From Candidatus Gastranaerophilales bacterium (GTDB lineage Bacteria > Cyanobacteriota > Vampirovibrionia > Gastranaerophilales > Gastranaerophilaceae): 64,000 nt of DNA. Below are positions 1 to 8,898 of the stretch, one piece after another; within the stretch, counting starts at the first letter, position 1, and every line of letters begins with the position of its first letter. The notes beneath the pieces are model-generated. The model was given only the letters and a program-made list of their open reading frames with translations, was not told the origin of the DNA and ran no database searches. The translations under genes and the position numbers were made by a program. The stretch is from positions 1 to 64,000 of the forward strand of contig CALUTL010000004.1 in the NCBI GenBank assembly GCA_944323655.1, in the 5' to 3' direction.

Positions 1-342
1 GCAGAGTACCACATGCCCATATTTAATTGTCATAAAAGTTTTGAAAACTTTTGGCGTGTCTACCACCTCTCACAAACAATACTTAATCGTTTGTTCGGCA
101 GAGTACCACATGCCCATATTTAATTGTCATAAAAGTTTTGAAAACTTTTGGCGTGTCTACCACCTCTCACAAACAATACTTAATCGTTTGTTCGGCAGAG
201 TACCACATGCCCATATTTAATTGTCATAAAAGTTTTGAAAACTTTTGGCGTGTCTACCACCTCTCACAAACGATACTTAATCGTTTGTTCGGCAGAGTAC
301 CACATGCCCATATTTAATTGTCATAAAAGTTTTGAAAACTTT
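1..342. repeat. 97-bp tandem array of tRNA-Leu-like 5' fragments with a palindromic insert
   Basis: Units start at 1, 98, 195 and 292 (period exactly 97); the last stops at 342 and the array probably continues left of the window. On the minus strand each unit reads: AT-rich leader, GGGCATGTGGT (positions 105-115 in one unit), a palindrome (66-104, 163-201, 260-298), then GGTAGACACGCC (53-64), then a second AT-only inverted repeat (34-52). GGGCATGTGGT plus GGTAGACACGCC is what the first 25 or so bases of a bacterial tRNA-Leu look like, so the palindrome sits where the D-loop should be. Units 1 and 2 differ from unit 3 by one base in the palindrome stem, which keeps a G-U pair in the minus-strand RNA. 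It is not a CRISPR because there are no unique spacers. Confidence 0.9.
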
Positions 343-704
343 AAAGCCGGTAACTAAAAATTACCTTAACAATAACCAATTGTCAAGACTTTTGTTTTCC
401 CGAATTTTCAGGATGAGCAGAATTTGATAAAATAATCTCATAATACTCATTCTTATCAATATTCACACCCATTGTTTTCGTATTACAATAAACTTTCTTT
501 TTCTTGTTCAATAATTTTTTGTAATCGCCTGCCATAGCTTTATTATATTACAAAATTTTAAAATGCCGCTTGCAAAAAAATATTATTTGAGATACGATTA
601 AATTTGCGAACGTGCGTCGGTGAGTTTTTGTGTGGAAAAAGCGTTCAAACACCGATTAAGGAATTTAGAAAAGTACGAAATATAAACATATAAAGGAAAA
701 TGAA
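343..704. other. Gap before rplS: small minus ORF and rplS leader
   Basis: This stretch holds one possible small ORF (383-535, minus) and the leader of rplS. The leader contains CGGTG (about 618-622) and CACCG (about 651-655), which could pair into a hairpin about 50 bases before the start codon. Ribosomal protein L19 leaders are known in other bacteria, but I cannot match this one to a known family. No clear sigma-70 promoter was picked out. Confidence 0.4.
383..535 (-). CDS. Possible small protein, 50 aa
   Basis: An open frame of 50 codons starts with ATG at 535 and ends with TGA at 383. The product is Lys-rich at its N-terminus (residues 6-14) and has two Cys/Asn-rich stretches, with no domain I recognise. 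There is no good ribosome binding site upstream, and it lies between a repeat array and the rplS leader. It may therefore be a relic or a chance ORF. Confidence 0.25.
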   Translation of the reverse strand: MAGDYKKLLNKKKKVYCNTKTMGVNIDKNEYYEIILSNSAHPENSGKQKS

Positions 705-1058
705 ATGAACCCTATTATTGATGAATTAGAAAAAACTTACATGGAAAAAGAACTTCCGGACGTAAACCCCGGCGATACAGTTAAGGTTTTTGTAAGAATT
801 ATCGAAGGTAACAAAGAAAGAACACAGGCTTTCGAAGGTACTATCATTAAAAAACACGGCGAAGGCATCAACAAAACTATTACAGTAAGAAAAGTATTCC
901 AAGGTGTTGGTGTAGAACGTGTTTTCTTAATGCACTCACCGAGAATCGAAAAAATCACTCTTTTAAGACGCGGTGACGTTAGACGTTCTAAACTTTACTA
1001 TTTAAGAGAACGTTCAGGTAAAGCTACACGTATCAAGGAAAAAATTGAAAAAAGATAA
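705..1058 (+). CDS. rplS: 50S ribosomal protein L19
   Basis: The 117-aa product is bL19, which sits at the 30S-50S interface of the ribosome. The length is normal for the family, and the body has the typical L19 text, including the region around residues 25-60 (VKVFVRI, FEGTII, ITVRKV) and the basic C-terminus (RRGDVRRSKLYYLRER). The ATG at 705 follows an AAAGGA site. The gene heads an rplS-rbgA-rnhB set; its end overlaps the rbgA start by 14 bases, so translation of the two is probably coupled. An imperfect hairpin in the leader could mediate autoregulation, but that is only inferred. Confidence 0.97.
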   Translation: MNPIIDELEKTYMEKELPDVNPGDTVKVFVRIIEGNKERTQAFEGTIIKKHGEGINKTITVRKVFQGVGVERVFLMHSPRIEKITLLRRGDVRRSKLYYLRERSGKATRIKEKIEKR

Positions 1059-1914
1059 GATTCATATTCACTGGTATCCGGGACACATAGCTAAAGCAGA
1101 AAAGAAGCTTAAAGAACAGTTGTCACTTGTGGATGCAGTGATAGAAGTACTTGATGCAAGAATTCCGCTTTCGAGCGGTTACAAGAATATTGCGGGGCTG
1201 TTAAAGGACAAGCCCCGTTTAATTTTGTTTAATAAATCAGACTTAGCCGACAAAACAAAACTTGAGGCTTTCGCAAAAAAAATTGAAGCAGAGTCTGGTT
1301 TTCCGGTAATTTTATCCGACGCAAAAAATTCAAAAGACTTAAATAAAATAGTTAAAAAAGTTGTAGAGTTATCAGAACCGAGAATTCAGGCGATAATGCA
1401 AAAGGGGCTTTTACGTCGTCCTGCAAGAGTAATGGTGGTAGGAATGCCAAATGTCGGGAAATCCAGTATTATAAACAAGCTTACACGCTCATCCAAAACC
1501 AAAACAGGCGCAAAAGCAGGAGTTACCAGACAGCAGCAATGGGTTAGAATCAATCCGCAGTTAGAACTTTTAGATACACCGGGAATTATTCCGATGAAGC
1601 AGGAAGACCAGACAATTGCTCTGAAACTTGCATTTGTGAATTCAATATCCGAAAATGCTTATTCTAATATTTCAGTAGCAAATGAGCTTTTAAAAATTTT
1701 AAGTGAAAAATATCCGGAAATTGTTAGAGATTACTACAATCTTCAAGCTGCTAATTCAATTGATTTGGAAAACATATCAATTGCAAGGAATTGGATTAAA
1801 ACAGGCGGAGAAACCGACTTAGAGCGGACTGCAATATATATTTTAAGGGATTTTAGAGAGGGTAAAATCGGGAAGTTTGTTTTGGATGATTTATCAGAAG
1901 AAATTGAGGGATAG
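1045..1914 (+). CDS. rbgA: Ribosome biogenesis GTPase YlqF/RbgA
   Basis: The product is a 289-aa circularly permuted GTPase needed for late 50S assembly. The G motifs come in permuted order: NKSD (G4) at residues 63-66, GMPNVGKSS (G1) at 133-141 and DTPG (G3) at 177-180, followed by a C-terminal RNA-binding helical region. The start is TTG at 1045, inside the end of rplS, with AAGGAAAAA about 8 bases upstream serving as ribosome binding site. The order rplS, rbgA, rnhB is also found in Firmicutes. It ends in TAG, which shows that TAG is a normal stop in this genome. Confidence 0.95.
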   Translation: MKKDKIHIHWYPGHIAKAEKKLKEQLSLVDAVIEVLDARIPLSSGYKNIAGLLKDKPRLILFNKSDLADKTKLEAFAKKIEAESGFPVILSDAKNSKDLNKIVKKVVELSEPRIQAIMQKGLLRRPARVMVVGMPNVGKSSIINKLTRSSKTKTGAKAGVTRQQQWVRINPQLELLDTPGIIPMKQEDQTIALKLAFVNSISENAYSNISVANELLKILSEKYPEIVRDYYNLQAANSIDLENISIARNWIKTGGETDLERTAIYILRDFREGKIGKFVLDDLSEEIEG

Positions 1915-1954
1915 AAATTCATCACAAACTCGACAATTTGCTTTGGTATGAAGT

Positions 1955-2659
1955 ATGGAAGAAGAAATTAGCATTTGCAAAAAAACAGAATCACATATAA
2001 TAAAACTGTTTGCTTATGATAAAAGTTATGAAAATCAAATAATAGGCACTGACGAAGCAGGCAGAGGGCCGGCGGCAGGCGGGGTATTTGCGAGTGCAGT
2101 ATTTTTTCCGAATCACACAGATGAACTTATAGAAGAATTATCAATTCTAAACGACAGCAAGCAGCTTTCAAAGAAAAAACGAGAAAGCTTGTATGACACA
2201 ATTAAGGAAAACACGATTAATTCAACAATTTACATAGAGGTTGATGAAATAGAAAGAATAAATATCCTAAACGCTTCCTTGAAAGCAATGAAACTTGCGG
2301 TAGAGAATGTACTTTACCAAGCGGCTGAGAAAACCGGATTAAATAATAAGAATTTTATGGTTCTGGTTGACGGAAACAAACGAATAAAAGATTTCTATTT
2401 AGCCCCGCAAAAATGGGTAATAAAGGGGGATTCAACCTCCGCATCAATAGCGGCAGCAAGTATTCTGGCAAAAGTTTCACGTGACAGATATATGGAAAAA
2501 TTAGATAAAGAATTTCCCGAATATGGCTGGAGCAAGAATGCAGGATACCTGACGAAAGAACATCTTAACGCAATTGATAAGTACGGGCTTTGCAAATACC
2601 ACAGACCTTCATTTTTAAAGAAACACTTTGCAAAACAAGAACAGCTCAGCCTGTTTTAA
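1955..2659 (+). CDS. rnhB: Ribonuclease HII
   Basis: The product (234 aa) removes RNA from RNA-DNA hybrids, including single misincorporated ribonucleotides. The hallmark GTDEAGRGP is at residues 31-39 and carries the first two catalytic acids (D33, E34). DSKQLSKKKRE follows, and the KGDSTSASIAAASILAKVSRD block carries the conserved region before the last catalytic Asp. It lies 40 bases after rbgA on the same strand and is probably in the same operon. The C-terminal QEQLSLF looks like a sliding-clamp (beta) binding peptide, which is an inference. Confidence 0.95.
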   Translation: MEEEISICKKTESHIIKLFAYDKSYENQIIGTDEAGRGPAAGGVFASAVFFPNHTDELIEELSILNDSKQLSKKKRESLYDTIKENTINSTIYIEVDEIERINILNASLKAMKLAVENVLYQAAEKTGLNNKNFMVLVDGNKRIKDFYLAPQKWVIKGDSTSASIAAASILAKVSRDRYMEKLDKEFPEYGWSKNAGYLTKEHLNAIDKYGLCKYHRPSFLKKHFAKQEQLSLF

Positions 2660-2681
2660 TAAATATTATTTTAAAAAATTA

Positions 2682-4349
2682 TTAAACCTCAAAAAGTGAA
2701 CGCAGACGGGTTTGGATATCATCTTCATCCAAGTCGTTTGTTATTTTATTTAAATCAATCGCCATTTGATAGTAATGCGCAGCATCATTTGTAAATCCCA
2801 TTTGCTGGCTTGCGCGGCCTGCATTGAAGTAGGCGAGCGTGTAGCTTGGATTAAGTTCAATTGCTTCTTCAAAATATTCCAAAGCTTCTTCAGCGTCCAT
2901 AAGCCCGTCAAGATATAAAATTCCGAGGTTATTATGAGCAAATTCATTTTCAGGATTTAATTCAATAGCCTTATGGTAAGATACAAGTGCTTCTTCAAGA
3001 AAATCTTTTTCCCAAAGTGCAATTCCGCATTTTGAATAGCCTCTGTAATCCTCAGGATTAAGAGTAATTGCATCGCAATAAGTTTTTATAGCCTTATCAA
3101 GATCATACTGTGCCATATAAATGTCACCTAACGCAAGGTAAATATCATAATTATTCGGATCAAGAATAATCCCTGCCTGATAAGTTGCAACAGCAGCTTC
3201 AAAATTCCCTTGCACTTCTCCGTAAATAGACCCTAATGCCTGACAAACAATTGAGGTCCATTCGCCGTCCGGATTCAATTCAATCGCTCTTTTATAATGT
3301 TCGATGGCATCATCGTACAATTCTGCTTTAGAATAAGCATAAGCAAGTGAATTGTTATAAAACGGGTTATCGGGATTTTCATCAACTGCAAGTTTAAAAG
3401 CACTTATAGAATTAATTTTATCTTCCTTTCTCAAATAAAGATGGCCCAATTCATAATAAATTTGGGCTTTATCATCTTCAAAAGACAAAAGTTTTTCATA
3501 ACAATCAATAGTTTCATCAGTGTTATCAGGGAAATAAGTCTGAAGAACAGTAGCAAGCTTAACTAAAACATCACGATTAAGCGGATTTACCTCCAACACT
3601 TGCCTGTAACAGTCTACTGCCATATCTAATTCGCTGTTTTTTAAAGCCAAATCGCCCATTTTATCATAAAAAATATCACTGTGATTTGTACTGGAAACAG
3701 CTTTTTTATAAATATTTTCCGCCATGGGGTAAAGCTTAAATTTTTCAAGGAATTTACCGACAGTATTGTAAGTAAAAACTGAAAAATCATCAGTCATACT
3801 TTTGCAGAACATCTTAATGGAAGGTCTGTCCCAAGCAAGCATAACGGTTCCGGAAAGAAAATAATATAAAAAGCTTAAATAATCTGAAGGATTTGCAGAT
3901 TTAGAATTTATTTTCTGCAAAATTGATTGAGAAAGAATTAATCTGGGGCGTGCAGAATTTAATTTACCCATTTGAATGGCAGACTTAAATTCCTTTTCGG
4001 CAGAACTGAAATCCTCAGCCATTCTCATAAAGAAGCCGGTATACATATGGGCGTTCATATTTTTAGGAGCGAGAGAAACAGCAGTCTTACACTGTTCTAT
4101 TGCAGTATCAAGACTAATCTGTCCTTGTTCGAACATCAGACTTGCCAGCCTGTAATAAGCTTCAGGCATAGTCGGATCTAATTTCACGGCATCTATATAA
4201 AATTCGATTGCCTCATTAAGATCATGATTATTTTGCCTGATCAAATACCTTTCGTGTGCAACTCTGGCTTTTTCAAGCGAACACTTGGCTTTTTCGGCGT
4301 TTTTATTTTCTGTTGCCAATTCTGGCTGTGCTAGAATTTGTTCTGACAT
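2682..4349 (-). CDS. TPR-repeat protein, about 555 aa
   Basis: The product is built almost wholly of tetratricopeptide repeats (at least ten units of 34 residues with the W/L-G-Y-A-F-A-P pattern, e.g. AIELNPENEFAHNNLGILYL). It has no signal peptide and no enzymatic domain, so it is likely a cytoplasmic scaffold or protein-interaction module. An upstream in-frame ATG exists at 4361, but GGAG lies 6 bases before the ATG at 4349, so I prefer the latter (protein starting MSEQ). It converges with rnhB and is divergent from mnmG. Function unknown beyond the fold. Confidence 0.9.
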   Translation of the reverse strand: MSEQILAQPELATENKNAEKAKCSLEKARVAHERYLIRQNNHDLNEAIEFYIDAVKLDPTMPEAYYRLASLMFEQGQISLDTAIEQCKTAVSLAPKNMNAHMYTGFFMRMAEDFSSAEKEFKSAIQMGKLNSARPRLILSQSILQKINSKSANPSDYLSFLYYFLSGTVMLAWDRPSIKMFCKSMTDDFSVFTYNTVGKFLEKFKLYPMAENIYKKAVSSTNHSDIFYDKMGDLALKNSELDMAVDCYRQVLEVNPLNRDVLVKLATVLQTYFPDNTDETIDCYEKLLSFEDDKAQIYYELGHLYLRKEDKINSISAFKLAVDENPDNPFYNNSLAYAYSKAELYDDAIEHYKRAIELNPDGEWTSIVCQALGSIYGEVQGNFEAAVATYQAGIILDPNNYDIYLALGDIYMAQYDLDKAIKTYCDAITLNPEDYRGYSKCGIALWEKDFLEEALVSYHKAIELNPENEFAHNNLGILYLDGLMDAEEALEYFEEAIELNPSYTLAYFNAGRASQQMGFTNDAAHYYQMAIDLNKITNDLDEDDIQTRLRSLFEV

Positions 4350-4523
4350 TACGAGCTCCATATAAGATGTATAATAAACTTTTCGTCATATATATATTAA
4401 ACTTTATCCAACAATTTAAAAATCGTATAAATGTACCAGATAAAAGAATAATCCATACTAAAGTTGTAAGAAAAATTATTTAAAAATTCAAAAAGCACTT
4501 ATAACAATAAATTTCCTTTGTAG

Positions 4524-4535
4524 TATAATTTAGGT
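4524..4535 (+). promoter_or_regulatory. Perfect -10 box abutting the mnmG start
   Basis: TATAAT at 4524-4529 lies only 6 bases before the ATG at 4536. If used, transcription would begin at or beside the A of the start codon and give a leaderless mRNA. No strong -35 hexamer is seen at the right distance, so this is a candidate only. Confidence 0.4.
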
Positions 4536-6425
4536 ATGAATTACACTAGAAAGAATTACGATTGTATAGTAGTCGGCGCAGGCCACGCAGGATGTGAAGC
4601 CGCAATAGCAGCCGCAAGATTAGGAGCAAAAGTTCTTCTATGCTCGCTAAATCTTGATAATATTGCGCTTATGCCCTGTAACCCTGCAATCGGAGGCCCG
4701 GCAAAGTCGACAATTGTTAGAGAAATAGATGCACTGGGCGGGATTATGGGAGAAGCGGCTGACGCTACTTACATACAAATGCGTATGCTTAATTCCTCAA
4801 AAGGCCCCGCTGTAAGAGCACTAAGAGCGCAATCCGATAAAAAAGAGTATATGAATTATATGCGCAACGTAATTGAAGGGATAGAAAATATTCACCTTCG
4901 CCAGGCCTGTGTCACGGATTTAATCGCGAAAGACGGAATAATAACAGGAATTGTTGATGAGTTCGGAATTGAATACGGCGCAAGAAGCGTAATCCTTACA
5001 ACAGGAACTTCGCTTGCCGGAAGAATTTTTGTAGGGTTAAAATCGTACAGCGCAGGCAGGCTCGGAGAAATGGCAGCAATCGGACTTTCTGATTCACTCA
5101 GAAAACTCGGAATTAACCTTAAAAAACTAAAAACAGGCACACCTCCAAGAGTTGATAAGCGCTCAATTGATTATTCAAAAATGACAATTCAACCGGGGGA
5201 TGATGAGCTTTATTTTTATTCATTTAAACCCGACCGCCCTGTAAGAAAACAATATCCATGTTATCTTACCCGCACAAACGAAGAAACCCACAGAATAATT
5301 AAAGAAAACCTTGATAAATCCCCAATGTTTCAAGGATTGATAGAAGGAGTCGGGCCAAGATACTGCCCGTCGATTGAAGATAAAGTCGTAAGATTCAGTT
5401 CTAATCCATCTCATCATATATTTATAGAACCCGAAGGACTCGGAACTTATGAAATATACATTCAGGGATTTTCAAGCAGTTTGCCGGCAGAAGTTCAGGT
5501 TAAAATGCTTCATACCCTTCCGGGACTTGAGAATGCTCATATTATAAAGCCGGCTTACGCGGTAGAATACGATTACGTTCCGGCAGTTCAAACCTTGCAT
5601 TCGCTAATGTCAAAAGATGTTAAGGGACTTTTCTTTGCGGGGCAGATTAACGGAACAAGCGGTTATGAAGAAGCCGCAGGGCAAGGACTTGTCGCAGGGA
5701 TTAATGCCGTAAATTACCTGAACAACTCTGAAATGCTTGAGCTTGAAAGAAGTTCATCATATATCGGAACATTAATAGACGATTTAGTGACAAAAGACAT
5801 TCAGGATCCATACAGAATGCTAACCTCACGCTCCGAATACAGACTTCTTTTAAGACAGGATAACGCTGATGCAAGGCTTACGCCGCTCGGACACAAAATA
5901 GGACTAATCAGCGATGAGCAGTTTAGAATTTTTACGGAAAAGCAGCAGAATATCGAAAAAGAAATGGCCCGACTATTTGAACATAAAATTTCTGCAACCG
6001 AAAAGGTAAACGAAATTCTTTCAAAATACGGCGAACACCTTGAGCGCGGAATGAAAGCCGCAGAACTTTTGAAACGCCCTAATATAACTTATAAAATTTT
6101 GCAGGAAATTGATGAAGAAACAGCTTTGCTAAACTTGCCAAGAGATGTATATGAGCAAGCGGAAGTTCTAATCAAATACGACGGATATCTTAAACGTCAG
6201 GAATTTCAGGTCGAACAGGCAGGAAAACTCGATAAATATAAAATTCCCGATGATATAGATTATGACCAAATCGACCACATTTCATCGGAAACAAAGGATA
6301 AGCTGAACAAAATCCGCCCGAAAACCCTAGCCCAAGCCTCCCGTATCGGAGGGGTTAAGCCGGCTGACATTTCAATTCTTATGGTACTGCTTGACCGCCA
6401 CGAGATTGCGCGCAAGGCGCTTTAA
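4536..6425 (+). CDS. mnmG: tRNA uridine-5-carboxymethylaminomethyl(34) synthesis enzyme MnmG
   Basis: MnmG (GidA), with MnmE, installs the cmnm5 group on wobble U34 of several tRNAs using FAD and a folate. The 629-aa length is normal. The FAD-binding GAGHAG is at residues 14-19. Further signatures are PCNPAIGGPAKS, the Cys-containing YCPSIEDKVVRF block, GQINGTSGYEEAAGQG and LTSRSEYRLLLRQDNAD. No Shine-Dalgarno site precedes the ATG, and a TATAAT box lies right upstream, so the mRNA may be leaderless. It stands alone, divergent from the TPR gene; mnmE is not in the window. Confidence 0.97.
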   Translation: MNYTRKNYDCIVVGAGHAGCEAAIAAARLGAKVLLCSLNLDNIALMPCNPAIGGPAKSTIVREIDALGGIMGEAADATYIQMRMLNSSKGPAVRALRAQSDKKEYMNYMRNVIEGIENIHLRQACVTDLIAKDGIITGIVDEFGIEYGARSVILTTGTSLAGRIFVGLKSYSAGRLGEMAAIGLSDSLRKLGINLKKLKTGTPPRVDKRSIDYSKMTIQPGDDELYFYSFKPDRPVRKQYPCYLTRTNEETHRIIKENLDKSPMFQGLIEGVGPRYCPSIEDKVVRFSSNPSHHIFIEPEGLGTYEIYIQGFSSSLPAEVQVKMLHTLPGLENAHIIKPAYAVEYDYVPAVQTLHSLMSKDVKGLFFAGQINGTSGYEEAAGQGLVAGINAVNYLNNSEMLELERSSSYIGTLIDDLVTKDIQDPYRMLTSRSEYRLLLRQDNADARLTPLGHKIGLISDEQFRIFTEKQQNIEKEMARLFEHKISATEKVNEILSKYGEHLERGMKAAELLKRPNITYKILQEIDEETALLNLPRDVYEQAEVLIKYDGYLKRQEFQVEQAGKLDKYKIPDDIDYDQIDHISSETKDKLNKIRPKTLAQASRIGGVKPADISILMVLLDRHEIARKAL

Positions 6426-6443
6426 TATTTTTTTAATTAGCGA

Positions 6444-6776
6444 TTAATAATAAATTTTTCTATCGGTTTTATTAAATTTGATATTATTCCGTTGCATAAT
6501 ATCTTCAAAAGCTTTATCTTTCAGGTCATTCACTCTCACCGTAAATTTACCCATTACGTTTTTACGCTTAATCTCATTAAACGTATTTCTTGTATCTTGC
6601 AGCCAAAAATTATTCATCAAAGTTCCGAGCGTAAATACCTGCTCCCTTGAGATTACGCTATTTCCGTCAATTTCATAGTAACTTGTAAATGCAGGTTGAG
6701 AGGCTTTTTTAAGTTTTTCGCCTGAAGTTGGCAGGTTTGAACTTACATATTGGCTTTTTATCGGGTTTATGTTCAT
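6444..6776 (-). CDS. Lineage-specific protein with N-terminal tag, 110 aa
   Basis: I do not recognise a domain. The N-terminus is MNINPIKSQYVSS, followed by PAFTSYYEIDG around residue 30; this matches the M-[N/Q]-I-x-P-I ... F-x-[G/S] pattern shared with several other unknown proteins in this window. The rest is charged and helical-looking (residues 55-110). There is no signal peptide or membrane segment. It converges with mnmG. Function unknown. Confidence 0.7.
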   Translation of the reverse strand: MNINPIKSQYVSSNLPTSGEKLKKASQPAFTSYYEIDGNSVISREQVFTLGTLMNNFWLQDTRNTFNEIKRKNVMGKFTVRVNDLKDKAFEDIMQRNNIKFNKTDRKIYY

Positions 6777-6940
6777 TTAAGCACCTTTATTTTATGTGAC
6801 TTCTATTTAAAATTCAAACATGTAAATAATTTACTTAAAATCCCTCTTTGTATATAAAAATTTACAAAACAACCAAGGAAGTAATCACGATTTAAAAGGT
6901 TAAAGGGTTAAAAGGTGCGCCATACGAGTCACACTTCTTG

Positions 6941-7402
6941 CTATTTATCAATCATAGAATTCAAAAGTTTAAGAGTTGCTTCTTCTTGTTTTTTATATTC
7001 GATTTGTTTTTCAATTTTTTCCAAATTTAGAAATTGAACATCATAGGCAAGTTTCCAAGAGGCGTTAGCCGGAAAATTATTTTCATTTGAATATATACAA
7101 ATTTCATTATATTGGCTTTTTTTAGGTGTAAAGATTTTCTTTACCCCGCTCAAAAACTTTGCAGCAAATCCTTTTTTCGTTTCAGGTTCAGAATATTTAA
7201 AATTCAAACTAATAAAATACTTGTCAGAACTCTTTTTTTTGTTCAAATTAAACACTGCAATCCCGTCATATTTTTCAAAAAAAGATTTAAATAAATTTGA
7301 ATTTTTAGCTTCAACAACAGCCCGAGCATCTTCAACGGAGACTTTAGGATTAAAGAGTCCTTTATATTCAATCTTTCTGAGACTATTGTAAAAAAAACAC
7401 AT
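6941..7402 (-). CDS. Unknown protein, possibly 5'-truncated, 153 aa
   Basis: The product has a region rich in Lys/Asn and a C-terminal coiled-coil-like helix (about residues 128-150, EKIEKQIEYKKQEEATLKLL). No domain was recognised. There is no ribosome binding site before the ATG at 7402. The reading frame stays open upstream to about 7500, running through the palindromic repeat at 7451-7474 without a start codon. The original 5' end may have been replaced by the repeat, or the start is simply weak. Confidence 0.5.
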   Translation of the reverse strand: MCFFYNSLRKIEYKGLFNPKVSVEDARAVVEAKNSNLFKSFFEKYDGIAVFNLNKKKSSDKYFISLNFKYSEPETKKGFAAKFLSGVKKIFTPKKSQYNEICIYSNENNFPANASWKLAYDVQFLNLEKIEKQIEYKKQEEATLKLLNSMIDK

Positions 7403-7450
7403 GGTTTGATTTTTTGTTTCAGATGGTTTGATTATTTTTGTACACTTTGT

Positions 7451-7474
7451 GTTGGGGTAGAAATCCCAACCTAC
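7451..7474. repeat. Dispersed palindrome of the GTAGGTTGGG family
   Basis: On the minus strand this reads GTAGGTTGGGATTTC then TACCCCAAC. It is an imperfect inverted repeat and a member of the same family as the copies at 8628, 8712 and 8899. It lies between two minus-strand genes. Confidence 0.7.
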
Positions 7475-7516
7475 AAGCTTTGTATGACTGATAATGTTCT
7501 TTTATTATATTGCTGG

Positions 7517-8533
7517 TTAAAAAAATATAGAAGGGCGATAGTCTTCAGGACGTGGTTTCCATTCATGATCGTAATAGTTAGGAGGGTAATCTAAATTAGA
7601 TGTAGTATAATACCCGGGAATACAAGGTTTACTAAGAAAATATTTTGTTTTACCTTTATGTGTAATAAAGTTAAAGCATCTCTCTTGTGGTGTGCTTTTG
7701 TCAGAAGCTAACCAAAGATCTCCATCTATCTGTTTAAGACTGCCCAAATCAGTAGCATTTGATGCTCTAAAATCAGCAGTACCTGTTATTCTTTTTATCT
7801 TTTTAAATAATTTATTTTCATCAACACCAAGCTCTGAAAAATCATGAGCAGCACCACCACCCTTTCCATATCCAGAAACGATGTACTTGCCATGTGAATC
7901 TCTTTTAGTTTTAAGTCCTACAGCCTCAAAAAGTCTTTCGACATCACCATTTTTTATAGCATCTTTTATTATTTCTAAATTAGATGTAGTATTAGACTCG
8001 GGAGTACAAGGTTTACTATCAAAATATTTTGTTTTACCGTTATGTGTAATAAAGTCAAAGTATCCCTCTTGTGGTGTTCTTTTGTCATAAGATAACCAAA
8101 GATCTCCATCTATCTGTTTAAGACTGCCCAAATCAGTAGCATTTGATTCTCTAAAATCAGCAGTACCTGTTATTCTTTTTATCTTTTTAAATAATTTATT
8201 TTCATCAACACCAAGCTCTGAAAAATCATGAGTAGCACCACCACCCTTTCCATATCCGGAAACGGTGTACTTGCCAAATAAATCTCTTTTAGCTTTAAGT
8301 CCTACAGCCTCAAAAAGTATTTTAACATCACAATTTTTTATAGCATCTTTTATTATTTTTTTAACTTTTGCTTTATAAAGATTTTTTTCATCTATATGTT
8401 TTAAAGCAATTTTAGAGGTATACCCAAGAACCTCTTCTCTGGAACCAAATGCTACATGAGATTCATTTTTTGAAAAATAATTACGATTTTGGGTATTTAT
8501 ATTGAAATTATTTGTAATAGAATTTATTTGCAT
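7517..8533 (-). CDS. Tagged protein with two tandem copies of a 128-aa unit, 338 aa
   Basis: The N-terminus (MQINSITNNFNINTQ... AFGSREE) carries the shared tag pattern. The body consists of two near-identical units of 128 residues, each running from IIKDAIKN through GKYxVSGYGKGGGA, HDFSELGVDENKLFKKI, RITGTADFR and LGSLKQIDGDLWL to FITHxGKTKYF. The DNA shows the duplication directly (384-bp period between 7591 and 8358). The LGSLKQIDGDLWL stretch recalls repeat units of surface-like bacterial proteins, but this is only a resemblance. A good AAGGAGG site precedes the ATG. Function unknown. Confidence 0.8.
   Translation of the reverse strand: MQINSITNNFNINTQNRNYFSKNESHVAFGSREEVLGYTSKIALKHIDEKNLYKAKVKKIIKDAIKNCDVKILFEAVGLKAKRDLFGKYTVSGYGKGGGATHDFSELGVDENKLFKKIKRITGTADFRESNATDLGSLKQIDGDLWLSYDKRTPQEGYFDFITHNGKTKYFDSKPCTPESNTTSNLEIIKDAIKNGDVERLFEAVGLKTKRDSHGKYIVSGYGKGGGAAHDFSELGVDENKLFKKIKRITGTADFRASNATDLGSLKQIDGDLWLASDKSTPQERCFNFITHKGKTKYFLSKPCIPGYYTTSNLDYPPNYYDHEWKPRPEDYRPSIFF
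7591..8358. repeat. Internal direct duplication, 384-bp period
   Basis: The blocks 7591-7974 and 7975-8358 are highly similar. Both begin with CTAAATTAGATGTAGTAT on the plus strand and share long identical stretches. The period is a multiple of three, so the reading frame of the surrounding gene is preserved, indicating a recent in-frame tandem duplication. Confidence 0.9.
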
Positions 8534-8627
8534 AAAACCTCCTTATGATATTCTAAAACTGGAAAAATTTTTTTTTGCTATTTGTAAAGGAATTGTAAAA
8601 AAGTTTGTAAAGATTCCGAACGAGTAA

Positions 8628-8643
8628 GTAGGTTGGGCTTTCT
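8628..8643. repeat. Half copy of GTAGGTTGGGC palindrome
   Basis: GTAGGTTGGGCTTTC is present, but the matching GCCCAAC arm is missing, so only half of the palindrome remains. Confidence 0.6.
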
Positions 8644-8711
8644 GAAATGTCCCCCTAAAAACGTAATCGGTCAGTAGGCAAGTTTTCGAATATAATAAAA
8701 AAAGGAGTTTC

Positions 8712-8734
8712 GTAGGTTGGGCTTTCAGCCCAAC
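8712..8734. repeat. Complete GTAGGTTGGGC...GCCCAAC palindrome
   Basis: The arms GTTGGGC (8716-8722) and GCCCAAC (8728-8734) are perfect inverted repeats separated by five bases and preceded by GTAG. Confidence 0.8.
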
Positions 8735-8898
8735 AAGGATTAATAGGACATTAATTGGACACGGAATTTTCTTGGATTTTGGAAGTCCTAGCCTAATTTA
8801 AAAAATGTTTTTTGAAATTTTGTCTCTTAATAAAGTCCGATTTAAGCCAGTTTATGAATACTGCATCACACAGCTTCCTACTGCTAATATTTAGTGTT

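Noticed and set aside
1-342. Possible CRISPR array
   Set aside because: The units are identical over the whole 97 bases. There are no variable spacers, and no cas genes are in the window.
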